In this document: positions 1 through 14,600 of the stretch, piece after piece | Position numbering within the stretch: position 1 is the first letter of the stretch | Layout: each line of letters opens with the position of its first letter | Origin: Lates calcarifer | Taxonomy: Eukaryota; Chordata; Actinopteri; Centropomidae | Length of the DNA: 64,000 bases | Reading direction: 5' to 3' | NCBI RefSeq assembly: GCF_001640805.2 | Contig: NC_066849.1 | Span: 24,054,250-24,118,249, forward strand | Notes under the pieces: generated by a model | The model's database searches: none | Seen by the model: only the letters and a program-made list of their open reading frames with translations | What the model was told of the DNA's origin: nothing | Program-made: the position numbers and the translations under genes

Positions 1-3000
1 GAACAAGGTTGGGTATCATTCATGCATGTCCTATGCAATCAGAGCGCCAGATTACCAGCATCCGGCTGCACTCAGCCCTTCAACAAATAATGAGAACCAA
101 GGAGGGAAAAGGGAGTGGGGGAGAGGAGAGAAAAGAGGTGAGGGTAAAACCGGCAGAGATACATAGACTGTTCTGCTACTGGGGAGAGGAAAGAGCTTTG
201 CAGGATGAAGTTCAGAAAGGAGTGAAGGCAGGCGACTGTACAGGTAAAAGAGAAAAGGATGAGGAGGAAGGAGAAAAATAGCAGGAAGGAGGCAGTGATG
301 AATGAAGGGGAAAGGAGCAGTGACTGATCACTATTGAAAACCTGTGCTGCTGTAAATGCGGTATAAAAGGCTAACAGTGGAAACGGATTGAGATGTCTGT
401 CATGATGGAGTGGAAGCTGTGGCCCGGCTTTAACATCACAGCTCACTGTTCCTCAGAAACCAGAGAAGAGAAAATACACTTGAGGAAGAGACAAATCTCC
501 AGACCTTTCCGTAACAGCCAGGCCTGGAACCTGACTAATATCTCTGTTGGCATGACTGATGAATCCTAATGGAAGTTTTTTAGATGAAGAATAACTGAAT
601 TTGACAAAGGAAATGATAAATGTAACAACTGAAAAGCCATTAGCTCATTTCCACAGCAGAAAAATAAAAATTCTACAGAACAGACAACGTATTTGTGTCA
701 CAATAATTGCTGCCTTTAAATTAATGCTATCTGCAGTGACCATGGCTAGCTAGCAAAAACTTAAACTCACTCCTGCACCTTCTCCCCTACTAAAAAAGAA
801 ATTCAGGCAACCCCATATCTTGGTAATTATTACCACAAAACCTAGCAGTACTTATCAAGTCACTGTAAAGAATAAATACTGTAACACCTGTTAAATTAGC
901 TAAATGTTAACAATATTTTTGGTTATGTAGTGCATCAACCTCCACACAAATCCCTCACAGTCATTACTACAGGATGCAGGCAACATTTTCTGTGTCCTAT
1001 CAGCCGAGGCAGAACTCCCTAACGCTTTTAGACAGATGGCAGATTCCAGCCAGGACTCAAGGACTCAATGATGGGGTGGTGCCAGCATTGAGCCAAAATC
1101 TATTTATAAATGTAATTTGACAGTGACATTCCACAATGCAGGAGAACTGCTGGACATCCAACCTGCCAGGACCCAGATAAACAAATCCAACCCTGTTAGC
1201 ACTTTGAAGAGCCCTCTGAAGACGTGCGCATGGTGCTGTTTGTATGGCACTCTGGCCATTAGCCACATAGAGCAGTTACAAGGGAATCTGGCCATTGTTA
1301 TATAATTGGAAACTTGCACACAGGCTGCCAGAGTCATGAAGAGCAGAATAATTAATGCCATGCAATATGATGAGGTAGAATTTCTCCAGTGATTATAGAA
1401 TTTTTGTTCTGATTGCATATGACAATCCTGGTGAAATTTGTGCAGTGCAGACTTTGTGTTGATTTCAGCCCATTACACATTGCACATAGAACCTTTAATT
1501 TATGTTATTTGTCCATTTACTTTTGGTCCTTTAAAACAGGGGTCTACATATGTTTAAATTAGCTACAGTTCCAACATTATTTTTGAATTGCATGCAAACG
1601 AAATTCTGTACTTTAACCAAATAGTGTTATTTCACTTCAGATAATATGCTGGAATGCAGAGCCACCAGAATAAAACATGTATTACTCTTCTAATACTTAA
1701 AAACCACCCTGCATAATACAGGCGTGATCCATCCTCCAGTGTACACACAGTGAGGGGTTTTATGTTTCCCCTTTGTTTAAAATAGAGGTGGAACCATAGC
1801 ATGATCAGAGAGCCAGCTAAAAAGAGACAAAGATAAACTTTATCAACAGAGAAAATTCAAGGCAGGAGACGTCACAGTTGCACCCACGGTGATTGACAGG
1901 TGATCTCTGACTGCCAGGAGCAGTGCAGAAACACCACAGCAATGAGTGATTCGCACCACAGATGGTGACAACAGAAAAAAAAGAGCACAAGTACAGTATC
2001 ACCATGGTCAGACCATACCGGCTTACGTATCTGAGCTTATAAAAGCATCTGAAAAACTGAGTGACAATGTTCTTTATTATATCAATGCAGCAAATCTTCA
2101 GTCTTTTACTATTTGATACCAGACTTTACCTGCAAGCAAAAATAGAAACGAGCCTTTTTATAAAAAGTACATTAATCTGCACAAATCAATGAGGGGGATA
2201 CTAATTATCTCTCCTTGGGGCTGTCCACCCTCTGCCTGATGGGAGGTTGTGTAGCAGCAGCCAACGCAGCTCCTCTCTGCTCCTCTCCACCTCTGCAGGT
2301 TCGTGTTTCAGCATGGTGTTTATCCTTGCACTTTCTTTGCTGCCATGACAAACGAGAACAAATCGCAGGCCAAGAGTGCATTAGTAGGGCTATTGGGTTA
2401 TGTGCCGGTAAAATAGAAACCTGACAAAATGCTTTTTCCAGGAGAATCTCAGAGGTGCCATCGGACAAAGTGGAAAACAGAACCCCTGCTTTGTAACAAT
2501 CCTTAGTGCTTCAGGCAAATGTCTGGTGATACGTTTGGGAACTGAAATGGTATTGGTGCCCATTTTAATTAGGAGAATCAGAGCAGTGTGGCTTCCTAAA
2601 CCTTTTCACTGTGGGACCTGACGAACACAAATCTTGGCAGTTTCTCATTTCTATACCACATAGCCCTACTCAAGATTAGATTAGAATTAATATGTAAGAA
2701 GTCTTTACTTCACTTAGAACAGTTTACTGTGTACAGGTCCATTAACATTACATGAAACATAAATCTTTTTTGAGGAAAAAATGCTTTTTTAGTCTTCTTT
2801 CCAAATTTTATACTGTCTGCATCTCTCCAAAATCATTGTTTGATTTTTGATTGGTGAGAGGCACATGTAAAATAATTTTCTGTAAGTATGGTAATTTGCA
2901 TGAATTTCTTGTACAGGCTTTAAGTGTCAAAACATACTTAGATTAATACCTAGTGCATACTTCATAGGTTGAAACTGGGACACAGCTGGAATGGCACCGT

Positions 3001-3514
3001 GGAATCTACTGTCAGAAAAAGTATTAGGACTCTGCTGGGTCAATTCATCATTTGCAGTGACCTACCACTTGGTTTAACAATCCATTGTTGTAATTCCTTT
3101 GTTCTGGCATACTCATATAATACTTTCATCAACTTACACAGCTAAGTCTCTCCCAAAGGATCAAATCTGTGCAGCAAGCTAGTGATGTCCTCAAAATGTC
3201 GAATCTATTTCTCTATAGACATTAAACCAACTTTGCTGACTCACTGTTACCACACACTCAGTCTGTCCCATTTTTTTTTTCCTTTAAGAAACAACAATTA
3301 AAATTTGGGTGACATCAAGCAGATACCACATTGTGAAAGTATTGCATTAATAATTTTACTTAAGCCTGCATTACATGATTTTCAGGTTCCAGTGGAAAGA
3401 AGAAACAAGCTTGAAAGACAACACTGACATAATATCAAGTTGATAAAGTGACCTTGCATTCATTTAGGGCCATATTGCCAGTCTCCTGCTGAATATAAAT
3501 CTAATATTCACTCT
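1..3514. other. Intergenic, no gene supported
   Basis: Purine-rich, low-complexity DNA occupies roughly the first 300 bases, followed by ordinary AT-rich sequence. The short open frames here, including a serine/leucine/phenylalanine-rich one on the minus strand at 72-446, are the complement of purine-rich DNA. They have no recognisable domain or convincing splice context. I see no RNA gene. Confidence 0.6.
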
Positions 3515-3600
3515 CCTTTTAGCTCTGTTTTGGTTCCACAAACTCCTGGGGAAAATATCTTTGTGTTCAGCTGTTGAAAATGCTCCATTATTGGTGGTAA
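3515..3600 (+). repeat. Fragment of a teleost interspersed repeat
   Basis: The stretch from the CCTTTTAGCTCTG motif through an ACTCCTGGGGAAAA-like block to AAATGCTCCATTATT resembles the start of a longer copy at about 42,895-43,140, where CTTTTAGCTCTGCTC is followed by CCAACTCCTGAGAAAAA. I recognise the pattern as a dispersed fish repeat but cannot assign its class. Its limits are approximate. Confidence 0.4.
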
Positions 3601-5599
3601 AATCTACTCAAGGCTTTGAAGAGATGTTAAAGTGAAGATACAAGGATTTTCCCCAATACTACTGTCCATTCTACTGTACTAATAAGAATGATGGCGGTAT
3701 GAGCGACAACAGTTGTAAGCAGTATTGCCCTTCTCGTGGCTTTAAATGCTGTTTCAGTGCGTGAATATAATCCAATTAAAAATACCTCTAACATTCTTAA
3801 CATAATACACCTTTTCTGTCAAATGATCCACTGATTAGAAGTGTTGGCAGCTAACACTGCCACTAGCTGCTAGATTAAGTTTGAACGCTGACATCAGCTT
3901 GGCAGCGTTTCCTCCATCTCTTTCAACACACATACAAACAAGAAGACACACAGACCTCACACCTCAGTTCCCCCTTTTCTCTCACTCGTTTCATCCCCAA
4001 ACCCAACTGCAGAATTGCTGCTGTCTCCTTTATGAGACCTTCATGAGACCTTGTTGGTGGATTCAGGCAGCTGGATGTAACACAGGAGAGGATGCAGCCA
4101 TTTGCAGGAGCACCAGATACATGGCTGAGAGAAGAGATTGTGACAACGCTCTTTGCAGATGGCAGACAGGTCTGACAATCTCACATTGTGCTCCTATCTG
4201 TTGAACGGTCTTGGTTAACAGTAGCAAAAGAGAAAGGAGAGAGAGAAAAAAAAGATGTGTGAAGAGCTGAGAGGAAAGTCAAGACAAAAATTACAGTGAC
4301 AGTATCCAGGCAGACAGATTTAGCAGCTCCAACATTTTCAAAAGTGTATAAACTATAAAGCAGAAAATGTACTGTATATACAAAAGAGCTGAATGTAGGA
4401 CACCGAGATGTAGAGCATTTGTAAGTTCACTTTATTCTAAAAGAATCTCTTTGCAACCTCTACACACACAGAGGAATAAAGGATGCACAGACAATAACCC
4501 AAGCTCCCTCTTGCCTAATTGAGGTGATTGATGCTGTGCACTAACTTGTAACATCCAGAGTTTCATTAAAACAAAATGTAGGAATCAAGATAATGGCAGA
4601 GGTGGCCTAAATAAAAGTGGCAGCCTTGAAATTGGAGCAGATATAAGTCCCAATTCTCACTTAATTCCTAAAATGGACTATTTGAAACAAACAACAAATT
4701 CAAGGCTTTTCTTGCTTTCTGTTTGTAATTAGTTCTTTGTGTTGTCAGTGACAGAGTAAAGGTCACAGCCGTAATCATGGTTTTCAGCAGGAGACAGGCT
4801 TGACTAAAAGATAATTCATTGTGGATATAACAATGGCCATCAAAATGAAGTACAGTAAATTGTTGACAAACAGAGCAACTCTTTTCTCTCATATCACCCG
4901 TCTCCATCACACCATTTTTGACAATGCAAATAATGGCAGCTGCAGACAAATAGTTACTTTTGTGATAACAGATGTACATTTTTAGGCTCCATCTGCTGTG
5001 CTTCTGATAAAAATAAAATCACATGTCCATCTCGATTAAAGAATTATGGATCTTCCACATATGTGCAAAAGTCTCCTGCATCAAAGCTTGATGCACTGCA
5101 TGCTCATTTACCACCCTGATCTTCACACCCCTATGTGCATCACTGCATTGTTGGACATAAAGCGTGAAGTGCAGAATCATCCAATGGTTCATGGTTCTCA
5201 GGAATACTCAGCTGCCCTACAATACCAGGCAAGTTTGCCTGACAAAGAAAAAGCAGTCAACACAGTTCTCTGTGTCTGTTTGTTCTTTTTTTCATCCAAA
5301 ATCGACCATAACATTAGTTCAGGTAGAACACTGAAATTGGGGGATCCCTCTTTCAGGACAAACATCTTATTTTGTGTGAGAATCTATATTTCAGTTTAGA
5401 TACAAATAACAGGACTGCTATAACAGGAAATTTTATAGTACTGAAAGCGAGGACAAAAGCCATTAAGCGTACTGTCTATACTGAGCTACACATGAGTGGA
5501 ATTTACTTCCGAGACATATCACACAAGAAAAACAGCATCTTTTGACCAGAGAAGTTGAACAGATGTAGAAAATAGTTTGACAAAGATTTGAATAAAATA
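3601..5599. other. Intergenic, no gene supported
   Basis: AT-rich sequence with several short frames (3881-4204 plus, 4668-4979 minus, 5046-5399 plus). None shows a domain, a plausible splice pair or a coding-like composition. I see no RNA gene or clear repeat. Confidence 0.6.
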
Positions 5600-6272
5600 T
5601 AAATGTTAATTTGATTATATTGATATGCTGTGGCTGTGGTGGGTCTGTCTACGTTGTGGACCAGGACCATTGGTGTGAAATGGACTGTTTTGATGTGTTT
5701 TATTATATTGAATGCTACTGTGAAACAGACTATTATAATTTAAAGTGTTGGGAACACTGGATTGAAATGGACCTTCATATATTTGATTATAGCATTGATT
5801 ACTTGAGTAAAAGGAATTATTTTCATGTGTTTTGATTATTGTACCTAATACATGTGTAAAAGGGTATGAGTTGTAATGTGTTGGAATAATTGGAGTGATA
5901 TTGACTGTTTCCATGTATTTTCATTGTGTTTTGAATGCCAGTGTTGGCTCCAGCCCCCCCCACTACCCTTAAGGATAATCTGTATAGATAATGGATGGAT
6001 AATTTGATGGATGGATACAAGTGTGAAATGGACTGGTTTGTGATTTAAAATGTGTTGGGACACTGACATGGAAGTATTTCACGATACAATTAATGTATTC
6101 TTAGGAGCCTGTTTTGTCTGTGCATGTACTCTAGTCTTTATCCTATTTATTTTGGAATGTCATGTGTTATGATGTAATGGTTGCACAGTCACTGTGTAAA
6201 GTCTGTATTATGGACCCCAGGAAGAACAGCTGCTGCAATGCTGTAGCTCATGGGGATCCTAATAAACTAAAA
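5600..6272 (+). repeat. Degenerate LINE-derived segment with LINE 3' tail
   Basis: The right end (about 6,160-6,272) has the block GGACCCCAGGAAGAACAGC, then a CTCATGGGGATCCTAATAAA tail. This is the characteristic 3' end of a widespread fish non-LTR retrotransposon group, similar to Rex-type LINE tails. The region to its left repeats short related modules (TGAAATGGACTG and AAGTGTTGGGAACACTGG-like phrases at about 5,678, 5,740, 6,023 and 6,050), so it is probably old duplicated repeat DNA. No reverse-transcriptase frame is present. The class is from memory of family ends; the left boundary is a guess. Confidence 0.55.
5938..6012 (+). repeat. 3' fragment of the tRNA-derived SINE family
   Basis: The block beginning GTGTTGGCTCCAGCCCCCCC and ending in ATGGATGGAT tandem units matches the 3' part of the complete SINE at 62,229-62,568 (GTCTCCAGCACCCCCGCGACCC followed by AGCGGTATGGATGG). 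Only the tail is present, so this copy is 5'-truncated. It sits between related modules of the surrounding degenerate repeat. Confidence 0.65.
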
Positions 6273-8228
6273 CATGCAGTAGGAGTTTTATACAGTACAC
6301 AGAATAGAGAGGAGTAGGAGCAGTGGAATAACAAGACAAAGACACTGAATTCTAACATACAAACAAGAAAGAGAAAATTACATAAGTAGGAATCCACCTG
6401 AGGACTTCATGCATAATTCATTTCACCACTGTAAAATGTTCAGGTTGACATGTTTTCAATCAAAAAATCTTAAATGAAAAATGTCAGGAAAAATCTCAAC
6501 TGGTAGAAATAATATTTTTTCTTCAAACCCATATGAACATGTGCAGCTCCTCATCTATGTCTGTCTCACTATGTTAAGTTGTCACACATAGGTAAACACA
6601 TGCACACTTTGTAATAGGCTCCTGTCATTCTTCTAGTGGCACCATTCAAGCGTTTGTCTTTGAGGAACCAAATGAAGTCCCAAAAAACAGCAGCAACAGC
6701 AGGTGCTTTCACTGATTAGCTTCTCCTCTAGCTGAATGTGTACTAATCATTGAAATCAGCTGTTGAGTTACTCTATGGTTGAAATAAAAACCTGCACAAA
6801 CAACATCACTACAATATGTGAATCTCCTACAACCCACAGAGATTAGCAGATGTTTACAAATAACAAATGTTCATTGATGCTGATTTTCTACTATTGCCTA
6901 TTCAGTTTTTCAGGAAAAAAAATGTTGATGTTTGGTAAATTTGCATCCACAACATGAACACTATGTAGAGTATTCATATTTGCATCAACAATGTATCAGT
7001 AGAGTGCACAGATACACAAGAGATCAGTTGCAGAGATAGTCAAACAGAGGCAGTATCCTATTTCTGTCACTGCCGATATAATCATTTACATGATGCAAAG
7101 AGTATCCTTCTCTGTGAAAATAAAATACAGTTAACCTGGTGCTTATGGGTAACTGATTTGTTTATGATTAACTATGGATGGAACATGTGGAACAGATGTC
7201 ACTGATTAATCGGCAGGACTAACACACAGTTTGAGGAGTCTTATCTACTGTTCAGTTTGTGAGTGGTGCTGTTAATCGTCAGATTCACAAAGACAGTGTG
7301 GTCTGGTCTGTAGTATGTAGTAGGAGAATTACTCTTAGATGTGTAATGCAAATTAAACTTGCAAACCAAACCTAGCCTTAACAAGTTAGCCACCCTAACC
7401 CAGGCTAACTCAAGCAAGTAATCAGTGACACCTGCCAACCATTGTTTCCATGGTAACGATCAGGGACACCGGCTCACTAGGGGCACAGAATGACAAAAAA
7501 AGGACAATCTTGTCATAATATGTGGTGCGCTAACAATGTTGTGGTGTAAGCAGTGATGAAGAAACAAGTTTTGAGAGACTATAGAAACACTTAGGAAATA
7601 TAAAGTAGTGAGGACATCTTTAGCCTGACTGAAGAGTTAGCAGAAGTACTTCCTGTTAGCCTGAGCCTGCTACATTCAGAGGACACTTAAGTTTTTGTAT
7701 TCTTATACTCTGCTGAATTTTCACAGAAAAATGAATTTATAAATGTGTGGCAACCTGCTCCTTTAAAGACACACTTCTCCTACGGTCTTCTCCTTACGAT
7801 TTAAAAAGCCATTATGGTGCAGTCACAAGGTACACACCAAAGGAAGAGGTCCCAGCCATCCCAGGGAACAATTAGCCTGTCTTGCCTTGGCAGCACAAAA
7901 AGTCTGTCATTTTGTTAGACTGCCATTCGTGCATACAGTTTTATGGATAATTGACACGAAATCCTTTGTGTAGCAGCTTTTAGTGGTCATGCAGGTCGTG
8001 TTCACTTAAACCTCTAGTGCTTATTATGAAAAGAAACAGTAACATTCAAAAAAAGTTGGCTGAAGTAAGCCAGCATACTGAAAATATCCATTCCAAACTA
8101 ACCTACAAAGGAAAAGTGAGTCTCTTGCATGGCTATAAAACAAAAACCCTTACTTGATCAATAGATGCAAAGGTCAAATGTTGGCTAAAGCCAAAAAATA
8201 TTTTAGGTAAATATTATGTCAAGAAACT
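6273..8228. other. Intergenic, no gene supported
   Basis: AT-rich sequence without a recognisable coding exon or RNA gene. A minus-strand frame at 7,241-7,438 has no domain and no splice support. No tandem repeat of note. Confidence 0.6.
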
Positions 8229-8239
8229 GTCATGGTTTG

Positions 8240-8270
<31 letters not shown>

Positions 8271-8692
8271 CTTGTCCTGCAGGGTGTGGCTTCCTGATTA
8301 CTGCTGCCACCAATTCACCTGCACAGCTGCAACTCATCATCTCATCAACACTATGAGCCTGCTGCTGGTTTTAAGCTCCGGTCCACCAGATTGTTCAGTT
8401 TGCTTCTGAGGTACAATGTCATGGCCAATTCTTTGTTTTTGCTCCTCAGTTCTCAGTCCTCCAATCTATCCTGTTTTGTGTGCCACATGTAGCCTTGTGT
8501 CTTTGTGTTTTGATCACCTCAGCCACTGTCATGTAGCCAAACTGCCAGTACCCCACTGCCATACTGAGCCCAGCCTCTGCTCTCCCTTCATTCCCTTTAT
8601 CCACTAAGAACTTTGTTTGCAATAAAACCTTTACAATAACCTTAAGCTTCAGTTCTGTGGTCTGCTTTCGGGGTCCAGGGTTAGCACTAATG
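8229..8692 (+). repeat. Probable teleost interspersed element, TGTCATGGTTTGG-start type
   Basis: The segment begins TGTCATGGTTTGG, carries a TG microsatellite (8,241-8,270), continues through an AACTCATCATCTCATCAAC block and a T/C-rich body, and ends after a CAATAAAACC polyadenylation-like motif and a CTTTCGGGGTCCAGGGTTAG block. I recognise this general architecture from fish genomes as a dispersed element. I cannot decide between a solo terminal repeat and a non-autonomous DNA transposon. A related stretch lies at about 17,350-17,595. Confidence 0.45.
8241..8270 (+). repeat. (TG)n microsatellite
   Basis: A nearly pure TG dinucleotide tract of about 30 bases, interrupted once by C near its start. 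It lies near the beginning of a probable interspersed element. Confidence 0.9.
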
Positions 8693-11600
8693 CTACAGAA
8701 ATTTGTGGTTCTGCATTGATTTACATAAGAAATATTCATCGTTCCTTGCAAAGTGTATCTAATTTTTTCCGGTTCAAGTAAAGATGTTATTTCCAAGGCT
8801 ATGGGTTTACGTAAAATACTGACATGTGGAACTGATCTGCACTTCTTGAAGTGTTAGTGTCATTTTTAACTTCTGGTGTCCTTGTGTGTAGGCTTGCTCA
8901 CTGAGTGTGTTTTCAGTCATACTTAAAAATGGCAGCATATGAAAACATTGAATCCGTGTGGCCCAATGAGAATGGAACAAAGAGAATTTTCTTTTTCATC
9001 TTGTTCTGCAATGGTTGAATAGCATCCACCTGAATAATTAGTACAATCGTGCCATTTATCTCAATGCACCCGGCCCCTAACATTCGTAGTGGGTGGAAAG
9101 GGACTTTGCATTTTCTTTGATTAAAATTTGTGCAACATTTGGAAAGAAACCTGGCTGCAGACGAAGCTGGAACAAGGTCATTATTAATGTTTTTGTTACA
9201 CTTGTGTTCAAATGTCTGCTGTGAGAAAGGTCTATTCTCACCTGACCACATCTTAGCCTTAGTGAGAAGAAATTTTCAGAGGATAATCAACCTTGATGAG
9301 GCTCAAGCTAGGACAGATTGAAGTCACAACACACACAAACAAAAAATATAAAAATGTCTGGGGAGTGCAGCTTGTAAATAAATGAGAAACCTGACCGAGC
9401 CACTGGACTGCTGCGCATTAAGTAAATAAACATGCTTGGACAAGCTGTTAGATTAGTTGACCCTATTGGACCTGTAGGGGAAAGGAAGTGGTGCTTCCAA
9501 AAGGTTTAAATGCATGGAATAACACTGATTATACATTAAAAACCTGAATGCAAAACCAGTTGGAAGTGGGTCAATAAATGAGAAAAGGCTAATTTCAACC
9601 AACTAGGTAAAGACTCTGGTTTAGTCTGCCTAATTATGAATCTAAATGGAACACTTTCCATTACTTTGTTCTTATTACTGCTGTTTTTACCTTTTCTGAA
9701 GTTCCAGGCGGCGGGCTTTTCTTCCTGTGGCAGACTTAATGATAAAAAGAAAAGTCAACATTCTCATTATTCATGATACCAGTACTGAGACTTGGTTTTC
9801 TTCCCACAACATTTTTCAAATTTATACATAAAAAATACAACATGAGCAGTGGCACCTGTACTGAACATATTGCATAGCACAGTTCAGTCCCAGTGTCAGC
9901 CTACTGTGCTCTTGACTTTCCCAAAACCTGAGTCAGTCCTGTAAACCTCAGCTTGTCCCTTAATTAGCACATCGCCTCCAAACAAAGCTAACTGGGTGGT
10001 CTTGAGCTTGTCATCATACCATAAACATTTCTTTCTCTCTGGTTAACACACAGATGGTCAAGAAAGGAGATGAGCCTGCATTTTCATTGTCAGTGGAAGG
10101 TTTAGTTGTAGTTTAGACTAGAAACACTCAGACAAGATGTTTAAAAGTTCGTGAGCATATTTATTGATAACTTGTAGACATGGGATCTTGGAACAGACAA
10201 TGTAGAGGACAGGAGGAACTTGTTCATCATGCCCAGACACACAAACAGGACAAACTGGGGACCAACATGAAACAAGGAAAGGGAATACCGTGTGAAACAC
10301 AGTGAATGAGTAGGACACACCATCTAACTATGACAGTCAGGTATGCCACAGAGATAAGCCTAGATCAGCTCATGTGAAGACACCCACAGTTAAAGGACCA
10401 TCTAACACATGTAACCCAACAATACAGAGAGATGAGAGCTTATGATCACAGATGAGTAGATCAGCAGTGATTATTGTAGACTGGCAAAATGAAAAACCTC
10501 CAGGTCAATTTTTTTTATTAAAATAATTGGAACTTGCTCTAATGGTAACCATGAAAGATTCTGTATCAGTGAGAGAGATGGCAGACATTAGCTTTTCACT
10601 GCAGTTTTTTGTCAAAGCTTAAATCAACATCTGATTCTGACGGTATGTTTCAGTAGTATTAAAAGGCATCTATTATAACAAAATAAACCATTGTTGAGAA
10701 AATTACCAAAATGTTTATTGATTTTGCAACAGTACATTCATCAGTGGTTGAATCAATGAAAATAAAAACCACAAAAACCAAAGGATGGAACATCAAAAAG
10801 ACATTAGGTCAGTTCGGCCTCATTCAAAAGTGACAGCGTATTACCGGTGGATTCCTGTTATCTCTGATGAAACCTTGTAAAACTATCCAGAGTGAAACAG
10901 TCACTTAATCCACCTCCTCTTGATGCATTTGAAAATTGAAATAAGGTGATGACCAAGCTTTTCTGCAAACTCTGGCATCCAGAGAAGATGCATTTGCAGG
11001 ACATCAGCATAGCTAGCTAGCAAAATTAACAAAAGCTTACAGTTGAGCGGGAGGAGCACTGATGCTAACGCAGCACTGCTATTTATAACGGTGGCAGTCT
11101 TAACAGTCTAACTCCACAATGCAGTGATATATAGTTTAGAGACTTTACACGTTTTCAGGAACTATTTTCTGACATAAACTATGTCTTTAGAGACAAATCT
11201 CTGAATTTGCTTTACACAGACTTTAAATAATACTCACATATACTTTGGCCAAGGACTCATTGTCCTAGCCAAGCCAGCGTGAGGATTTCTTGCTTGTGTT
11301 TTCCATGGAAACTAATGTTAATGCACTTTCAGCAGCTTCATTCATACTGGTCACTGACTTGACTGTCATTAAGAGGAAATATTCAAGTAAGTACCTCAAA
11401 TTTGTACATAAGAACAGCACTTGAGTAAATGTGCACTTGTGTAATGTGAATTAGAATTTCTGTTTAGTCTACAAAATGGCTGTAAGAATAAGTCCTGATG
11501 TGCAAGCTTCAGTTTTTCCTATACTGTCCTTTATCCACTCTCTGCCATTTCTCTGTGACTGCTAATATCAAATTCAAAACCCTGCTGCTAATGGAAGTGC

Positions 11601-14600
11601 AACCTTGTATTGTCCAGGTTTCAGTCGAGCCTCACACACCACTCCTTTTCTCAGTGTTATAACTGGCAGTTCTGCGTTCCCCATGGTGGCCTGGACATCA
11701 CTCAACCCACTCACCAGACCTATTCTACCTGGTCCCCCGATGGTAGACTGACCTTCCTACTCCAGCTAGAACTGTAAAGTCGCTCTCTTTTTTCATGATA
11801 TGAGACTGCATTTGAGAGAACTGTTCCATTTTCACTAATTAACACAATGTACATGAACTGGCAGGAAACTGCCTCATCTGTCAGTGAGTGACAGATGGAA
11901 ACAAAACTGTCTCCTCCTCAACAGTGAGGACGGACTGCTCCACCCAAAGAAATGGGACTCGGAACACTGGATCTTTCCATAATCATGCTTATGTCATCCT
12001 TTTATCATCAAGTATCACAGACCAGCTGCGTTGGTAATTATCTGTGTGCTGTGTGCAGTATACTGATATCACTTCACATCATTTCTGGGTAATGAGGATG
12101 AAAATTTCTTAACAGCCTCCTCTGATGCCATTTTGCAATGCAAATTGCCCGGTGTGACTATAAGCTTTAGATTCATGATTTAAGGATTTAAGCGTGGTTC
12201 ATAGTTGACTCAAAGGAGTAATGGTTTTGATTTTTTTTTTTTTTTTAAGTTTAGTGTCAGATGATAAGATCGTTGCAACAATTCTTTAATTATACTCTCC
12301 ACTGTACCTGTTGACATTCTTTCAGTCACTTTCTGACAGAATTACTGTGGGCTAGTGCCATGATCATAGAACTGGAGTTTCATCCAGGTAACTTCTGTTC
12401 AGCCTCGTCTCGTTACTGTGTGGGATCTTTGCTTATACTGCTGAAAGTTGTAGATTTAGGACAGTGAGGAAGTTCTGTCAAGTAATTTATCAAGCAAAGT
12501 GCCCAACAATTCTCTGGCTCTTTCATCTTAAATGTGAGTATTTGTGGATTTTCTCTGTTATTTCACTGTATACTGAATATCCTGTTCACTTGAAGATGTT
12601 ACTTTGCGGCCTTGTAACAAGAATGTGTCATATTTAACATTTTATAGACTAAGCAATTAATCAGTTATTTAACAGAAAGTCATAAACATAATAATTAATG
12701 ATGATTCTTTGAACTGGCACGTGGAAAGACCATAAAAAGTGGTTGAAAGCTCAGAAAGTTGATTTTATGGAATCACACTCTGGTCCCTATAACATCAACA
12801 TTAAACTTCCAGGGCTGAAGAGTTTAATCTGTTTTATAGGCTCAAATAAAACAAACCGTGAATAATAATAGTAATAAAAAACACACACTACACAGCACTA
12901 CCTCTTTTAATTTTGTCTTGGTATCCATATAAGCCCTGGATATATTGTGACCCATATCTGACGCTTTTTGGTCTCAAGAAATGACTCAAACAAGTCCTGT
13001 TATCTTGATACTCAGTGAATGGAGCTGCTGCACTTCAAGACACTTTTATTTCATTTATTTATCATTCAAGGAATCTCTCTAAGTAGGTCAAAGCACTACA
13101 AAATGTGAAATTATCTCAGATTGTTTTTCACTAACGTTATACTATGTTGATGTTCTACATGTGTATTTACATCTGTATTTGTCACCATAAGAGACCAGTG
13201 GAAAAGCTTTGCCAGGATTAGATTTGCAGGAATAAAAGACATGTGGTGTTTGGGCAAACAGACTCCACACTTTGTGCTCATTGGCTGAGAGTTTTGAGAG
13301 ATTTTGATGTGCCGCCGAACAGCCTGTTCAACCTCTAAAGACTCTTTATTCAGTACATCCTTCACTGGCTGTCCATCCACTGTAACATTTTATGAAGTGC
13401 AACTGCAGCTGCTGCTGCTACACCAAAGGCACAACTTTCAAAAGTGATGCAGGAATTCAAGGTTGGTTGGTTCCTGGTCTGGGTGATATTACCCTCTGGA
13501 GGGAGGGGGCATCAATCCTGCCTGTCTGGAGGAACAAAAGCCTGTGTCTGGATGTGGGGAGGTTTTTGTTGTTATGTATTTATTTATTTATATTTCCTCA
13601 TTTTTTCCCCCCGTTCCTTTCCCCAAAACTCCTCTGACTTTCATCAGCAGGGTTCTCCAAAGTTCCAAATTGCATCAAAAAACATCAAAAACAAAATCAA
13701 AAAATATCTTCAGACAAAATATGAAATAAAATAAGAACATTCCCTTTGAAGGAAGACTTTTTTTGTATTTTTTTTTTTTTTGAGAAACCATGGGAAGTCA
13801 ACTCCTCTTCTTTGAATCCTCACTTGAACATAAATTCTAAAAAATGCAAGACTATATCAGCAAATGATGAATAGCTGATCACAGACCACAGGCATCAAGA
13901 AGAGAATTAATGTGATTTTAATCTCTGACTTATCTACCAACAAGATGCTTCACCCGGTTCATTTTCTCAAATTAAGTTAATTGACCCAAAGATTTAGAAA
14001 GATTAAGTCAGGGCATGCAGCCAATTTTGCCATTTCATTTCACTCCCAGTTTTCCACTTTGTTTTCAGTCATATCAGTTCCTGGTGTTACTTTGTGTTTG
14101 GCTCATATTTCTTAGACTCTTCTTCCTGTGACATCCCTCTGACCGCCTGATGACCACCTTCCCTCGGCGCTCCCCGCAATTACAAAACATGATTAATTTA
14201 CTTGGAACCCAGTCGGTGTAGTACATCCCGAGGCCTGATGAATATGATGCAGTCTGTCTCTGCCAGACCCCCCCCCTCCAATTGTACACCCATTCTCATT
14301 ACCATGCACAGCAACCTTTCTTTCACAAGGTCAGCCCTTCGCATGTGATGTACAACAGTAACTACAGTTCAGCATTTCCACTTCAGAGAGACAATAAAGT
14401 CAACTGTTTGGAAAAGGGAGCATTCATCCGTCATTCTTAGTTCATTCTAATTATCCAGTCTCCTTTCTATAAATACACTGGATCAGTCATCGCCAGGAAA
14501 GTTGAAAGAGGGGAAAGCTGAGAAATCAAGGAACCAGGAAGGACAGAAAGGGAAGTGGGGGTTGGGGGTTGCAGGAAGTGACAAAGTAAGCAGGAAAAAA

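Noticed and set aside
72..446. 124-residue Ser/Leu/Phe-rich minus-strand frame
   Set aside because: It is the complement of purine-rich low-complexity DNA, with no domain, splice context or credible start.
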